A stretch of DNA of 40,092 nucleotides from Buttiauxella warmboldiae (GCF_003818135.1 NZ_RPOH01000078.1:1-40092); one strand, 5' to 3'. Counted from the stretch's first letter, positions 30,201 to 38,910 are shown. The notes: generated from the letters alone by a model not told the origin. Numbers and translations: made by a program.

Positions 30201-33200
30201 GTAATATCACCGTTCACCGTCTCAATTGAACCAGACGTATTCACGACTTCGGCGTTAGCGTTGCCTGTCGTATCGCGCTGCATCCACAGACTGTTGCCCG
30301 CCAGAATATCACCACGATTGTTTTTGATGCTGTTTGCAAGCAGGGTCATATTGTTGCCCGCATACAGCAGTGCGGTGTTAAGCAGGGAGCCGGCGACTTG
30401 CGCGGTCAGGCTGCCACGGGTGCCGGTGAAACCGTTGAGGATAATATCGCTGGTACTGGTCAGGGCCACGTCGCCACCGGATTGCAGCGTACCTGCGGCA
30501 TTCATACTGATGCGGCTGCCGCTCAGGTTGCTGGCAGCACTGCCTGCAGTGAGTTGCCCGTTGTTGGTCAGCTCGCCACCCGCACGGATGTTCAGCCCCT
30601 GGCCCTGCATCACGCTCTGGTTAGTGATGTCGCCGTTGTTGGTCAGCGTCAGCACATTGCCTGCCGCCATCACGTTGCGCGTGGTAAACGCATTCGTCAG
30701 GCCGACGGTTAAATTACCGAGCGCCACCACCTGGCCAAGCTGATCGAACCCGGTGCTGCTCAGTACCAGATTACCCCCGCTGAAGAGTTTCCCAGCGGCC
30801 TGAAGATTGACCTGACTGGCGTTGATATTGAGCTGGTTGCTGCCGAGCAACGTCCCGCTGTTGGTCAACACCTGATAGTCAGAAATCAGGTTCGCGGCCT
30901 GCACGGTGCCCTGATTGCTGAGGCTATTCCCCTTCAGATTCATCTGCTGGTCTGCCAGCAACGTCCCACTGTTGGTGGCGTTTGCAGCGTTGAGCAGCAG
31001 CGTGGTTGCCTGTAGCCAGTCGTTATTGGTCAGGCTTGCAGTGTTGAACGTCAGGTCGCCTGCGAACAGCAGTTTGCCGTCGTTTTGCGCTGAGCGGGCC
31101 GCGTCAATGCGTGAGGAACCCGCACCCTGCACAATGCCGTAGTTGATTAAATTCGCCGTGGTGATGGTCAGTTCGTTCTGGCTGAGGAGGGTGCCCACCG
31201 CACGGTTAGTCAGGTTGCCGGTGAGCGCAAGCGTGAGCACATCATTGCCCTGGATACGCCCCTGGTTATCCAGCGTGCCGCTGGTGATGTGTGTGTTGTT
31301 GCCCTGAATGCGCCCGAGGTTAATCACCGAAGTGGCATTCAATGCCAGTGCGCCGCCCGTCAACAGGGTTTTGTCTTGCTGCTGCGTAAACGTGCCGTTG
31401 AGCGCCACGGTCAACCCGTTAACACCGCTAATCTCGCCGTTGTTATTCAGCGTAGTACCGCGTAGCGTCAGGTTTTGTGCAATCCACTGCCCGCTATTGG
31501 CGAGGTTCAGCGCCTGTAATACCGCATTGCCACTGGCTGTGATTTTACTGCCCGCGCCAGAATTCAGGTCACCGACAAGCGTCAGGCTCAGGTCGTCGGC
31601 ACTTTGAATCGCGCCGTTGTTATTCAGATTACTGGCGTTCAGCAGGATGTGTTGCCCCTGCCAGACGCCGCCGTTGACGATGTTGTCGCCATGAATGTTC
31701 AGCACGCCCTGAGTTAATAACTGGCCGTTCGTGTCGTTGTTCAACTCCAGGGATGGTGCTGAAAATGTCAGTGCATTCAGGCCGGTCAGTGTGCCCTGAT
31801 TGCTGATTTTATTCTGCTGAGCGGTGAGGGTTTTGCCCTGAATCGCACGACTGCTATTGAGCGTGCTGCCTGCCAGCGACATATCGCCTTCGCTCAGCAG
31901 CGAACCGTTGTTGTTCAGGGTTTGGGCCTGAATTGTTGCCTGCCCATTGCTGAGGATGTCGCCGCTGTTAGTCAGCGTGTCATTCACGTTGGCAGTCAGG
32001 CCGCTGGTCGCAATGACCGTACCACCGTTACGCCAGTTGTTCGCGCTGAACTGGTTTTGTCCGCCCTGCAGCAGACCGTCTGTAGCAAGATTTTGCGCGT
32101 TGAAAGTCAGCATGCCGCCGGTAAGAACACGGCCATTCGCGTCTGTCGTGATGTCGTCAGCGTTCGCATTCAGCCAGTCGCTGCCCTGCCACAATCCGTC
32201 ATTCGCCAGGCTTGTCGCATTCAAATCAAGGCTTTGCCCGATGACTTTGCCACTGTTGTTAAAATGGCCCGCGCTAAGTGCGACAGCCTGCTGACTCCAG
32301 ATTTGGTTGCCGTTAAACATGTCGCCTTTCACGCGAGCGGTGAGGCCGTTCACGCCGATGAGCGAACCGGTGCTGGTGAGGTCATTCAGGGTTAACGAGA
32401 GCAAATTCCCCTGCAAAATGCCGCTATTGCTTAACGAGTCGCCGTGAAGCAGCAGATCGTTCGCCGCCACCAGGCCTGCGTTTTCGAGATTACCGTTCAG
32501 TGTCGCGTCGTGCTGTGCCAGTAAACGTCCGCCAGCCTGGTTGATAAACGGCCCGCTGAACGCAAGGTTCATGTTTTTAGCCGCGATATCACCGCTGTTA
32601 TTCAGTTCATTGCCCGTCAGTGTCAGCAGGTCGTTCACCTGCAACAAACCGGCATTGTTCAGGCTTTGTAAGGCGAGAGTGAGTGCCCCGCCGCTCACCA
32701 GTTGCCCATTGCTGCGGTTAATCAGGATCGGCGTTTTAAGCTGTAACGTGCTGTTGCCTTGCAGCAGCCCATTGTTATCGAGGTTTTGTGTTTCAACACT
32801 GAGGTTATTTGCCGCCAGTTTGCCACTGTTGACTATGCTGTTTGCGGTCAGGCCGGCATCCTGCTGGCTGACTAAAGTACCGCTATTGATCAGTGCGTGA
32901 CGGGTTATGGCATCCAGTTTATTTTGCGCCTGCGCAACACCACCGTTTTGCCAGTCTTGCGCATTCAGGGAGATATTTTTTCCCTGCATCAAGCCCTGGT
33001 TATTCACCGTCTGTCCATCAATTGCCAGTGCGCCGCCGCTCAGCAGTTGACCGTTGTTTTGATTAGTGAACGTCTCGCCCTTCAGGCTCAAATCAAGATT
33101 GCCTTGCAGCAACCCGCTGTTCATCAAATCGCCACGGAAAGCAAGCACGTTTGCCACCAGCATTCTGCTGTTTTCAAGGCTGCCACTGTCGATTGTCAGC

Positions 33201-36200
33201 CCTTGTTTCCCCAGCACTTCTCCCTGGTTTTTAAAGTCATTCGTCACCCTGATGGTGCCGTCCAGTTCGCTTAACGCATTGCCAGTGTTGATCCACTCGC
33301 CGCTCGCCAGATCCAGATTTTTCCCCTGCATCAGGCCCGCATTCGTTAAGCTGCTGGCACGCAACACCAGTTTGCCGTTGCTTAAAAGCACACCCGAATG
33401 CTGGTTATCAAGGGTGCGGGTCGTCAGCGTAAGCAGGTTCAGCCCTTGCAGCGTGCCGCTGTTGGCCAGCTTCGACAGGTTAATATTCGAATCACTGGCG
33501 GTAATCACGCCCGCGTTAGTGAGTTCCTGGGCTGTCAGTGTGAAGGTAGTCGCGGCATTGAACGCGCCAGTCTGGGTATTCGTCAGTTGCTTAGCGAGAT
33601 TCAGCACGATGGCTGTTGCCTGCAATGTTCCGGCGTTCACGAAGGAATCTGAGTCCAGCATGAAATCACCCGCGGTCAGAATAGTGCCCTGGTTGCTGAC
33701 GTTTTTTACCGTGAGATCCAGCGCCGCATCACCCTGAAGATCGCCGGTGTTAGTGAGTTCATCGCTCTGAATCGTCAGGTTTTTGGCAGCGACTTGCCCG
33801 CCATTTTCAAAGTTTGATCCTGTGAATTGCAGATGTTCTTGCGCCAGCAGTCGCCCGTTACTGGTCACGCGAGCCGTGCCCACCGTCATATTCACAGCGT
33901 TAACTTCACCGCTGTTAGTGAGCTGGTTGCCATTGAGCGTCAACCCGGCGTCGCTCGTGATAAGCCCGGTATTGGTGATTGTCGGAATCGTCAGCACAAA
34001 ATCCTGCGTGCTGTATATCGTGCCGCCCAACTGGTTATTCAGATTATCAACGGCTAAATCCAGAGCCTGCGTGCCCTGCAAAAGGCCACTGTTGGTCAGG
34101 GATTGACCCTGCAACGTCAGCGCTGAAGCCATCAACGCCCCGCTGTTAGTCAGCTGGGTGCCGCTCAACGTCAACGCGGAATCGGTTCTGAGTGTACCGG
34201 CGTTGGTGAAGGTGGGAATGTTAAAGGCCAGGTTTTGCGCGCTGTACAGATAACCGCCGAACTGGTTGTCGAGGCGTTGCGCAGACAGGTTCAGTGCCAT
34301 GTCGCCCTGGAATAGACCCGTGTTGACGATATTCTGGCTATTGAGGCTCAGTTCCGGCGCCACCAAGGAGCCGCTGTTGTTGACGTTGCCAGCATTAATG
34401 TTGATGGCAGCGGCATTGGTTTTACCGCCATGTGCCAGGTTATCTGCGCGGATAGCGAGAGGGCCACGGGCAGCTTGTGTGCCGTTAAGTGTGGCATCTG
34501 AGGCGTTGAGCGTAAGCTGACCATCGCTTTGCAGCTGCGCATTTTGTTGGCTGGCGAGCCGCTGCGCCTGCACCGCGAGGTCGCCGTGAGCAATGACTTC
34601 GCCATTCAGACTGGCATCATCCGCAGTCAGGGTGATATTGCCCTGGCTGGTGCTCAACGAGCCGCTTGCGGTGGTCAGGGAATTAGCCTTCACCGTCAGC
34701 GCATTTTTGCCCGACAGCGTGCCATTTTGCTGAATATTTCCCGCGATAACCGTGAGTGCGTCATCGCTCAGAATTTTACCGTTGACGCTGTTATTGAGCG
34801 TGTTAGTCGCGTTGATACTGGCGCGGCCTTTTGCGCTCAGCGTACCATTTTGTTCAAGAGTTTGGGTGGTGAGATCCAGCTCACCGCCGCTCAGCATCTG
34901 GCCTGTGTTGGTCAGGGCTGTAGCACTTATCGCCATGTTTTTCTGGCTTTGCACGGTGCTGGTGTTATTCAGCATGCTGGCGTTAATTTGTGCGGCACTA
35001 TTGGCGGTAATCGTGCCGTGGTTGGTCAACGTACCGCTGTTTAAGGCGACATTGTTTCCGGCAACCAGCTGGCCCTGATTATCCATCGACCCGACGACTT
35101 CAGCCGTGATATCACGCGCCGCGTCAGCGCGGCTACTACCATCCTGAGTTAAATCATGCGCGTTGAGACTGAGGTTATTTCCGGTGGTCAACGTCGCACC
35201 GGATAAGCTCAGCTTGCCATCACTGTTCAGGACAATATTGTTGTCGCTGACAAAGGTGCCGCTGTTAAGCGCAACATCCTGCCCGCTAACCCTGATATCG
35301 CCACTGGCTTTGTATTCCCCGCTCAGCGCAACGCTTTCGCCTTTTGCCGTCAGGCTGCCGCTGGCAAGACTGTTGGTTACCGTCAGCCTGCCGCTGGCAT
35401 CCAGCTGAATATCCCCCTGCCGCGCATTCAGGTTGCCGAGGTTGACCCCCACTCCTTTGTCGCTGGAAACCAGGCGAATCCGGTTGGCGTACATGCCGCC
35501 AAGCGCGCCGGTATCCACGGCAACCACAGGCGCTGCCCCCTCACCGCTAATAGGGGTAACATCACCATCCGTACCAACGCGGTTCGCGCCTGTCGTCACG
35601 CTCAGATCCCTGGCATGGATCGCCGCGTTCACTTCCGTTGCGCGTGCGATCAGAGAGAGCGCGTCACTGTTGCTGGCATCCAGCCCTTGCCCTTCAACGG
35701 TGATAGAACCTTTTGTGACATCAAGAGATTGCAGATTACCGTTGGCATCAAACACCGGCTTCCCGGTGGTCAGCGTCACATTTGGGGTGTTGATAAACCC
35801 GCAGCCATTACAGGTAATTCCATACGGGTTCGCCACCATCACGTTCGCGGCTTTGCCTGCCACTTCGGTGTAACCCTGTAGCTGTGAGCGGTTAGCCCCC
35901 GTCACTTCGTTGATGATGCCGCGCGCTTCCTGGCCTGCTTTCAGATTGGGGTTGTTCTGTATCAGCCCACCAAGCTGCGTCTGATTGAGCTGCCCGGTGG
36001 CGTTATTAAGGATTAAGCCCTCTTTACCAACGTTGTAATCCTGGTACTGGTTATGGGAAATCCCCGCCCCGTTGGGCGTGGCGATGTTCACCACCGGCAC
36101 CCCGTTCCCGGCCTGGTCAATTCCGGTGGCACCATTGGCGGGCGTCGGTGCGGCAAATGCTGGGATGACAGGCTGTCCGGCGAGTAAGACGCAAATCAGG

Positions 36201-36250
36201 TAGCTCAACAAGCGCTGAGCAAAGCGAACGGGTTGCTGATAATTGTCCAT
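24218..36250 (-). CDS. cdiA: CdiA, contact-dependent inhibition toxin/adhesin (two-partner secretion)
   Basis: A giant exoprotein of about 4010 residues exported by CdiB and displayed as a filament that delivers its C-terminal toxin to neighbours. Order: signal peptide (1-33, ending PAFA); TPS domain (about 35-290, with NPYGITCNGCGFINTPN near 140); a very long FHA-1 repeat region (about 290-2025); a short non-repetitive receptor-binding/YP region (about 2025-2540, with a CSGHWC pair near 2075); FHA-2 repeats (about 2540-3360); pretoxin; VENN at about 3715; and a 292-residue toxin end. The ATG at 36250 has GAGG nine bases upstream; an in-frame GTG at 36265 overlaps the cdiB stop. The toxin end holds WNAAGG and GYAAGN motifs, and its immunity protein is membrane-bound, so membrane damage is the likely action. 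Confidence 0.95.
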   Translation of the reverse strand: MDNYQQPVRFAQRLLSYLICVLLAGQPVIPAFAAPTPANGATGIDQAGNGVPVVNIATPNGAGISHNQYQDYNVGKEGLILNNATGQLNQTQLGGLIQNNPNLKAGQEARGIINEVTGANRSQLQGYTEVAGKAANVMVANPYGITCNGCGFINTPNVTLTTGKPVFDANGNLQSLDVTKGSITVEGQGLDASNSDALSLIARATEVNAAIHARDLSVTTGANRVGTDGDVTPISGEGAAPVVAVDTGALGGMYANRIRLVSSDKGVGVNLGNLNARQGDIQLDASGRLTVTNSLASGSLTAKGESVALSGEYKASGDIRVSGQDVALNSGTFVSDNNIVLNSDGKLSLSGATLTTGNNLSLNAHDLTQDGSSRADAARDITAEVVGSMDNQGQLVAGNNVALNSGTLTNHGTITANSAAQINASMLNNTSTVQSQKNMAISATALTNTGQMLSGGELDLTTQTLEQNGTLSAKGRASINATNTLNNSVNGKILSDDALTVIAGNIQQNGTLSGKNALTVKANSLTTASGSLSTSQGNITLTADDASLNGEVIAHGDLAVQAQRLASQQNAQLQSDGQLTLNASDATLNGTQAARGPLAIRADNLAHGGKTNAAAININAGNVNNSGSLVAPELSLNSQNIVNTGLFQGDMALNLSAQRLDNQFGGYLYSAQNLAFNIPTFTNAGTLRTDSALTLSGTQLTNSGALMASALTLQGQSLTNSGLLQGTQALDLAVDNLNNQLGGTIYSTQDFVLTIPTITNTGLITSDAGLTLNGNQLTNSGEVNAVNMTVGTARVTSNGRLLAQEHLQFTGSNFENGGQVAAKNLTIQSDELTNTGDLQGDAALDLTVKNVSNQGTILTAGDFMLDSDSFVNAGTLQATAIVLNLAKQLTNTQTGAFNAATTFTLTAQELTNAGVITASDSNINLSKLANSGTLQGLNLLTLTTRTLDNQHSGVLLSNGKLVLRASSLTNAGLMQGKNLDLASGEWINTGNALSELDGTIRVTNDFKNQGEVLGKQGLTIDSGSLENSRMLVANVLAFRGDLMNSGLLQGNLDLSLKGETFTNQNNGQLLSGGALAIDGQTVNNQGLMQGKNISLNAQDWQNGGVAQAQNKLDAITRHALINSGTLVSQQDAGLTANSIVNSGKLAANNLSVETQNLDNNGLLQGNSTLQLKTPILINRSNGQLVSGGALTLALQSLNNAGLLQVNDLLTLTGNELNNSGDIAAKNMNLAFSGPFINQAGGRLLAQHDATLNGNLENAGLVAANDLLLHGDSLSNSGILQGNLLSLTLNDLTSTGSLIGVNGLTARVKGDMFNGNQIWSQQAVALSAGHFNNSGKVIGQSLDLNATSLANDGLWQGSDWLNANADDITTDANGRVLTGGMLTFNAQNLATDGLLQGGQNQFSANNWRNGGTVIATSGLTANVNDTLTNSGDILSNGQATIQAQTLNNNGSLLSEGDMSLAGSTLNSSRAIQGKTLTAQQNKISNQGTLTGLNALTFSAPSLELNNDTNGQLLTQGVLNIHGDNIVNGGVWQGQHILLNASNLNNNGAIQSADDLSLTLVGDLNSGAGSKITASGNAVLQALNLANSGQWIAQNLTLRGTTLNNNGEISGVNGLTVALNGTFTQQQDKTLLTGGALALNATSVINLGRIQGNNTHITSGTLDNQGRIQGNDVLTLALTGNLTNRAVGTLLSQNELTITTANLINYGIVQGAGSSRIDAARSAQNDGKLLFAGDLTFNTASLTNNDWLQATTLLLNAANATNSGTLLADQQMNLKGNSLSNQGTVQAANLISDYQVLTNSGTLLGSNQLNINASQVNLQAAGKLFSGGNLVLSSTGFDQLGQVVALGNLTVGLTNAFTTRNVMAAGNVLTLTNNGDITNQSVMQGQGLNIRAGGELTNNGQLTAGSAASNLSGSRISMNAAGTLQSGGDVALTSTSDIILNGFTGTRGSLTAQVAGSLLNTALLYAGNNMTLLANSIKNNRGDILAGNSLWMQRDTTGNANAEVVNTSGSIETVNGDITIKTGHLLNEREGLSSSSETEDFSQLYPWLGDAVADVPLSFFDPSEYGVYTIDNLIHAGSCSGHWCFEYHRWVQVYAPKVQGLKKEIAISKETVSVDSQSNASRILSGKDLSVNASTLENVASNIMANGNIVLSGNTLDNNSYQVSNKTDYLIYQYQGTIAGKTIAGGTTNVGGGGSLQDTTVAPVKNSISLKLIGHDIREEAGDIFRSVIQAGGNVFANFTSDISNTTTSANAGKISNTITAPTLNTLSSQNIDSGVQKQSLASADNLTPGTPQWQDHLQNAIQQINGGGNLDNSSADLSSRDFAAEGNAVLGSQGDLADPAMQNAALVKPGSSSLNNHAGKAVDTRAYPLPDSQNGYFVAATDPKSPYLIVTNPKLDGLGQLDPSLFGDLHAMTGMKPGEAPRETSSTYTDQNKFLGSSYFLERLNLHPEYDYRFLGDAAFDTRYVSNFMLNQTGNRYINGIGSDLAQMQYLMDNAAFAQQTLGLAFGIALTQAQIASLDKSILWWEATTINGQMVMVPKVYLSPKDVTVSNGSVISGNNVQLAGGNITNSGSSITAKNNLSLDSGNSISNLNNGLINAGGNLELSSLGDINNIGSTISGKTVQLESLDGSINNITQTSTWSLDTGDKNGHVGIVDTTVGNIASITSLDALSLSAGQNINITGANVAAGGNLLMDAWGDIAITANQATHSYSQSGFRGSEATSTESVTQQGSTISAGGNLGIQAGNDVTTEASSVSAGNNATLIAGNDLNLNAGQTSETSSKGKSETHSTDNARTTLTAGGDLALAAGQDINSQAAGLAAEGNVAMQAGRDVNLQAEASVDGSSSRSGKKTVIDESVRQQGTEIASGGNTTVIAGRDVNSEAAQATASGDIAVAAGRDVNLTTATESDYHYQEETKTKKGFLSKKTTHTIEEDSASREAGTLLSGDNVTVQAGNNLLVKGSSVVGDNTVALGAGNNVDIVAATNTDSSWRFKEEKKSGLMGTGGIGITVGSSKNTHDLREAGTTQSQSFSTVGSTGGSVAISAGNQTHIGGADLIAGKDLAVTGDSVIIEPGHDKRSRDETFEQKKSGLTLALSGTVGSAINNAVTAAQETNEESDSRLKALQATKTALSGVQAGQAAAVASATGDPNAMGVSLSLTTQKSKSQQHAGSDAVSGSTLNAGNNLSVVATGKNKGPNSGDIVIAGSQLKAGGDTVLDAQNDILLAGAANTQQSSGKNSSSGGGIGISIGAGGNGAGISVFANVNAANGKDKGNGTDWTETTVDSGKTVTIKSGHDTVLDGAQVNGDKIVADVGHDLLMRSQQDNSDYDSRQTSVAAGGSFTFGTMSGSGYINASQDKMKSRFDSVAEQTGLYAGDGGFDITVGHHTQLDGAVIASTATPDKNSLDTGTLDFSDIHNEADFKTSHSGISLSGGGSFGDKFQGNLPGGMISAAGNNGHKEGTTQAAVAEGSLTIRDKANQKQDVADLSRDTEHANDSISPIFDKEKEQNRLNAVGMIGDIGSQVADIARTQGDLNGLKVAQKETGATLPANATEKERQNYLAKLRDTQTYKDVMVTYGTGSDLQRGIQAATAALQGMAGGNIAGALAGASAPELANIIGHQAGIDDDTAAKAIAHAILGGVTAALQGNSAAAGAAGAASGELVATAIARQLYPDTDPSKLTEEQKQTVSTLASVSAGMAGGIAGGNTAGAAAGASAGENTVENNFLSSTEARALDKELSDCKASGGDCKSVVEKYIEISNKNSKELVDACSGGGVACVTWEELIQGATNVANDAHPSQIRLDEKLKDPDAAALVNYLNGTDLKFLKDNITTGDRVMSVISDPTSWPVVVMGGKAIVTNTVTNGKELLIAAGASALGGAAIQYGVSGEVKLSDVIGAGVIGAITAGKSYNPTVTWNAAGGYYQAELKGDDPFLGAILSKAGASVGYAAGNIIKIQSDKVLNPVSKQYEWVPTGVWTITKPAPQNSLPSILGNAGNAAASGGFTEGMNEALKSKEAGQ

Positions 36251-36261
36251 AATCTTTGGCC

Positions 36262-37932
36262 TCACAATACGATGCTAACGCGGTAGTAAATACTGATGTG
36301 ATCGGGTGCAAGCCAATCCGGATATTTCAAAGGTGTTCCCACCGTGAACTGGCTGGAGTAATAACGGTTAGCGCTTGATAACCCTACCGCCGCCCCCCAC
36401 AACGTGCCCGATGCCCACGGATCGTGTTCATCTTTTTGTAACCAACCACCGTCGATTGCCGCAACGCTGCTGACCTGGCCGATAAACGGCAAAGTGAACA
36501 GCGTGTAGTTGAGTTCGTTGCGCAGGTAGCCGCCGTTATCGCCGGATAAATACTGCTCTTTAAAACCGCGCACCGAGCTTTCACCGCCGATTGTCAGGCG
36601 TTCGCTGCCGTAAAGTCGGTCTGGCGACCATTGCCCGTAAACGCTGGTCAGCCACCATAAATCGTTGGCGACCGGAAGCTGGAAGCTGCCATTCACGCTC
36701 CATTTTTTGAACTCGGCTTTCGGCATATTGTCGTTTTTGCCGTTGTCGTCTTCCGCACCGAGCCAGGGCACGCCGTGGCTGAAGGTCGGGTTAAACGTCG
36801 CCACGCCCCCGAGGATTTTTTGCGTATGGTTCAGGCCAAACAGCAGGCTGGAAAGTTTGCGGCTGCTGCTGTCGAGCTTCGCGTCGTTAAGGTAGTTGTT
36901 GCTGATTTGGTGGGTCAGGCCGATGGAGGCGCCGGTTTTAATATCGCCATTGCGAAATAGCACGTGCGAAGCGGTAAAACGATGCGTCTGGCTGTCGCCG
37001 GTGGAGGTCCAGTTAAAGCCTTTGTTATCAATCGTGCTGAGATACTGGCTCCAGCTATAGCTGTAATCAAACAGGCTGTATCCGTAGGGAATACTCAGCC
37101 CGGCCTGCACGCTCCGGGCATCATGAGAGTGCGAAAAATCACTGCTGCGCGCGCCGCTGACAAACCATTTATCCGCTAGCCCCAGCAGGTTATTGCCCGT
37201 CAGTGCCCCATTAAGCTGGCCGGTACCGGTACTTTTTTGCCCGCTGTTATCAAACCCCAGTGAAACACGGAGCGGAAACTCCGGCGTGGCGGTGAGGTTG
37301 ACGATGGAATAGCCCGGTTTTTCACCGGGCAGAATTTCAATCTGCACCGGGTTGCTGCGCAGGCGGTTGATTTGTTCCATGCCCTGCTCAATATCGCGCA
37401 GGTTCAGAATTTCACCTTCCAGCCCCGGGAATGCCATTTTCAGGGTGCGGGTGGGTATTTCATCCATACGGATATGCTGCAGACGCCCTTCCATGACAGA
37501 GATAATCAACTGCCCTGAGGAAAGATTTTGTTCTGAGAGAAAGGCCCGACTGGTGATGTAGCCTCGACCGATGTACCACTCAGACACATCACTGACCAGC
37601 TGGTTTATGTGCGGCATGTCCAGGCACTGATGGAGATACGGGGCAACCAGTTGCGCACGGGTTCGGGCAGTTAACAGAGTGGCTTTATCAAGATTGATAC
37701 CGTTCAGTTTAAAGCAGGGGCCAACTACGGAAAGAGATGAAGAGGGGACTGACGGAAGGGGCTGCAGACTACGCATCAGTTCATCGCGCTGTTGCTGGTT
37801 TTGCTCAAGACGCTGCTGCTGCTGCTCAATGACGGTATCCCTGTCCGCCGGGTTAAGCGCCCGGGCATGGAAAGGTAACAGCATCAGCCCCAACAGCAGA
37901 ATCATCAGTCGCATTATGGTTATCGTATTCAC
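36262..37932 (-). CDS. cdiB: CdiB, Omp85-family outer-membrane exporter
   Basis: TpsB transporter that secretes CdiA across the outer membrane. It is 556 residues: signal peptide (1-25, ending ARA), Gln-rich plug helix (about 34-52), POTRA domains (about 68-215; the first has the typical two Cys, in GPCFKLNG and HQCLDM), then a 16-strand barrel. The conserved lid-loop motif VRGF is at 454-457. The C-terminus ends in the YYRVSIVL outer-membrane signature. Start is GTG at 37932 with AGGG upstream; ATG at 37914 is possible. First gene of cdiBAI. Confidence 0.93.
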   Translation of the reverse strand: MNTITIMRLMILLLGLMLLPFHARALNPADRDTVIEQQQQRLEQNQQQRDELMRSLQPLPSVPSSSLSVVGPCFKLNGINLDKATLLTARTRAQLVAPYLHQCLDMPHINQLVSDVSEWYIGRGYITSRAFLSEQNLSSGQLIISVMEGRLQHIRMDEIPTRTLKMAFPGLEGEILNLRDIEQGMEQINRLRSNPVQIEILPGEKPGYSIVNLTATPEFPLRVSLGFDNSGQKSTGTGQLNGALTGNNLLGLADKWFVSGARSSDFSHSHDARSVQAGLSIPYGYSLFDYSYSWSQYLSTIDNKGFNWTSTGDSQTHRFTASHVLFRNGDIKTGASIGLTHQISNNYLNDAKLDSSSRKLSSLLFGLNHTQKILGGVATFNPTFSHGVPWLGAEDDNGKNDNMPKAEFKKWSVNGSFQLPVANDLWWLTSVYGQWSPDRLYGSERLTIGGESSVRGFKEQYLSGDNGGYLRNELNYTLFTLPFIGQVSSVAAIDGGWLQKDEHDPWASGTLWGAAVGLSSANRYYSSQFTVGTPLKYPDWLAPDHISIYYRVSIVL

Positions 37933-38316
37933 TCAGCTTATCCCTGAAAGCCTTCCCCCGAGAACAGACAGGCCCTCTCAGAAATGGATACATAAACTGA
38001 CACTAACTTACACTTACGACCAATAACAGCACTAAAAGTGTGCATTTTTCAACACTACGGAGATTTATTAAACAAAATATTGATGATAAACAAACAATCG
38101 TTGCTGAAGGGTTATCACATTCATCCCAGAATGTTCCTGGTCCGGTGGGTTAAATCGTCAACTATATATTCGGGAGAATATTTAGTCATTTTTTCACCGC
38201 TGGGGGGAGAATAACCAAAAAGCTGCACATAAAAATCATAATATATTGCTGGTTACACTGCGGGGAGAATATTCCAAACGAGGTGATGGATGTATTTTCT
38301 GACGATGGCTTAATAT
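37933..38316 (-). other. AT-rich upstream region of cdiB
   Basis: About 380 bases without a credible gene. Two related stretches, GGGAGAATATTTAG near 38170 and GGGGAGAATATTCC near 38261, plus GGGGGGAGAATAACC near 38201, look like spaced copies of a GGGAGAATA element. They could be binding sites for a regulator of cdiBA. The cdi promoter must lie here or further right. Confidence 0.4.
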
Positions 38317-38342
38317 AAAAAAAGCCTCCAGCATAAGGAGGC
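38317..38342 (-). terminator. Intrinsic terminator upstream of cdiB
   Basis: On the minus strand GCCTCC-TTATGCT-GGAGGC is followed by seven T residues, a clean Rho-independent terminator. No protein gene ends just before it on that strand, so it may end a small RNA of about 100-150 nt starting near 38440-38480, or act as an attenuator or insulator ahead of cdiB. Confidence 0.8.
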
Positions 38343-38743
38343 GAAAGCATGTCCCAGACTTCCTTAGCGTACCGGAAGATATAAAGTTATAACGAGGCAT
38401 ATAACAGCGCCAGAGTAACAAAGCTCACTGCAGCTGAATATTAAAAAAGATGTATAATTTTAATCATGTCGGAGAATAACTTTTGTCATCTTTGCAAAAA
38501 AAGGCTCTCAGTTAGATTTTAAAAACCCTGTTTTTGCTGTCTTATGGAACTTCGCGTAGCCAATAACGCTTCATCTTTGTTTTCGTTGAATTCTGTATTT
38601 CTGGCATAAAAGGGGGGATTACTGAGTTGTGCTTAAAAATTCACATAATCGTCATATTCGACTGAATACTGGAGGTAAATAATGGCAGGGTTTCGATAGC
38701 GCGATAGCTGTGACAAACCCCCAGTACTCATGCGAATATGCTC

Positions 38744-38781
38744 TCCAGCCACTCGGGCTTACACCGTCTTCGCAGGCTGGA
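38744..38781. other. Hairpin TCCAGCC / GGCTGGA
   Basis: A 7-bp perfect stem with a 24-nt loop lies 50 bases downstream of a 26-codon hydrophobic frame on the minus strand. It may be part of a structured RNA. I see no recognised RNA family. Confidence 0.35.
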
Positions 38782-38829
38782 AAGCTGATCTTTCAATAAC
38801 AATAAAAAGTAATTACCCGCTAAATAAAA

Positions 38830-38910
38830 TCAGGCAGAAAAATGTATATACAGCCCAATCAGCGAAATCATCATGATCCAGACCAGCATAAAGTAATTCA
38901 AACTACTCAT
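38830..38910 (-). CDS. Possible 26-residue hydrophobic small protein
   Basis: An ATG preceded by ACAGGT at a good distance opens a 26-codon frame. It begins MSSLNYFMLVWIMM and continues as one membrane-spanning stretch ending IHFSA. Single-helix proteins of this size in enterobacteria are often regulators of membrane complexes or toxins of type I toxin-antitoxin pairs. I do not recognise the sequence. It lies downstream of the tRNA-like tandem on the same strand, and structured RNA-like sequence follows it. Confidence 0.5.
   Translation of the reverse strand: MSSLNYFMLVWIMMISLIGLYIHFSA

Noticed and set aside
29000-36000. Regular short repeats resembling a CRISPR or satellite array
   Set aside because: The periodicity is at protein level (FHA-type repeats of CdiA) in an unbroken frame, with variable DNA units and no spacers.
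38236-38421. 61-codon minus-strand frame before cdiB
   Set aside because: It reads straight through a strong intrinsic terminator and lacks a ribosome site or conserved features.
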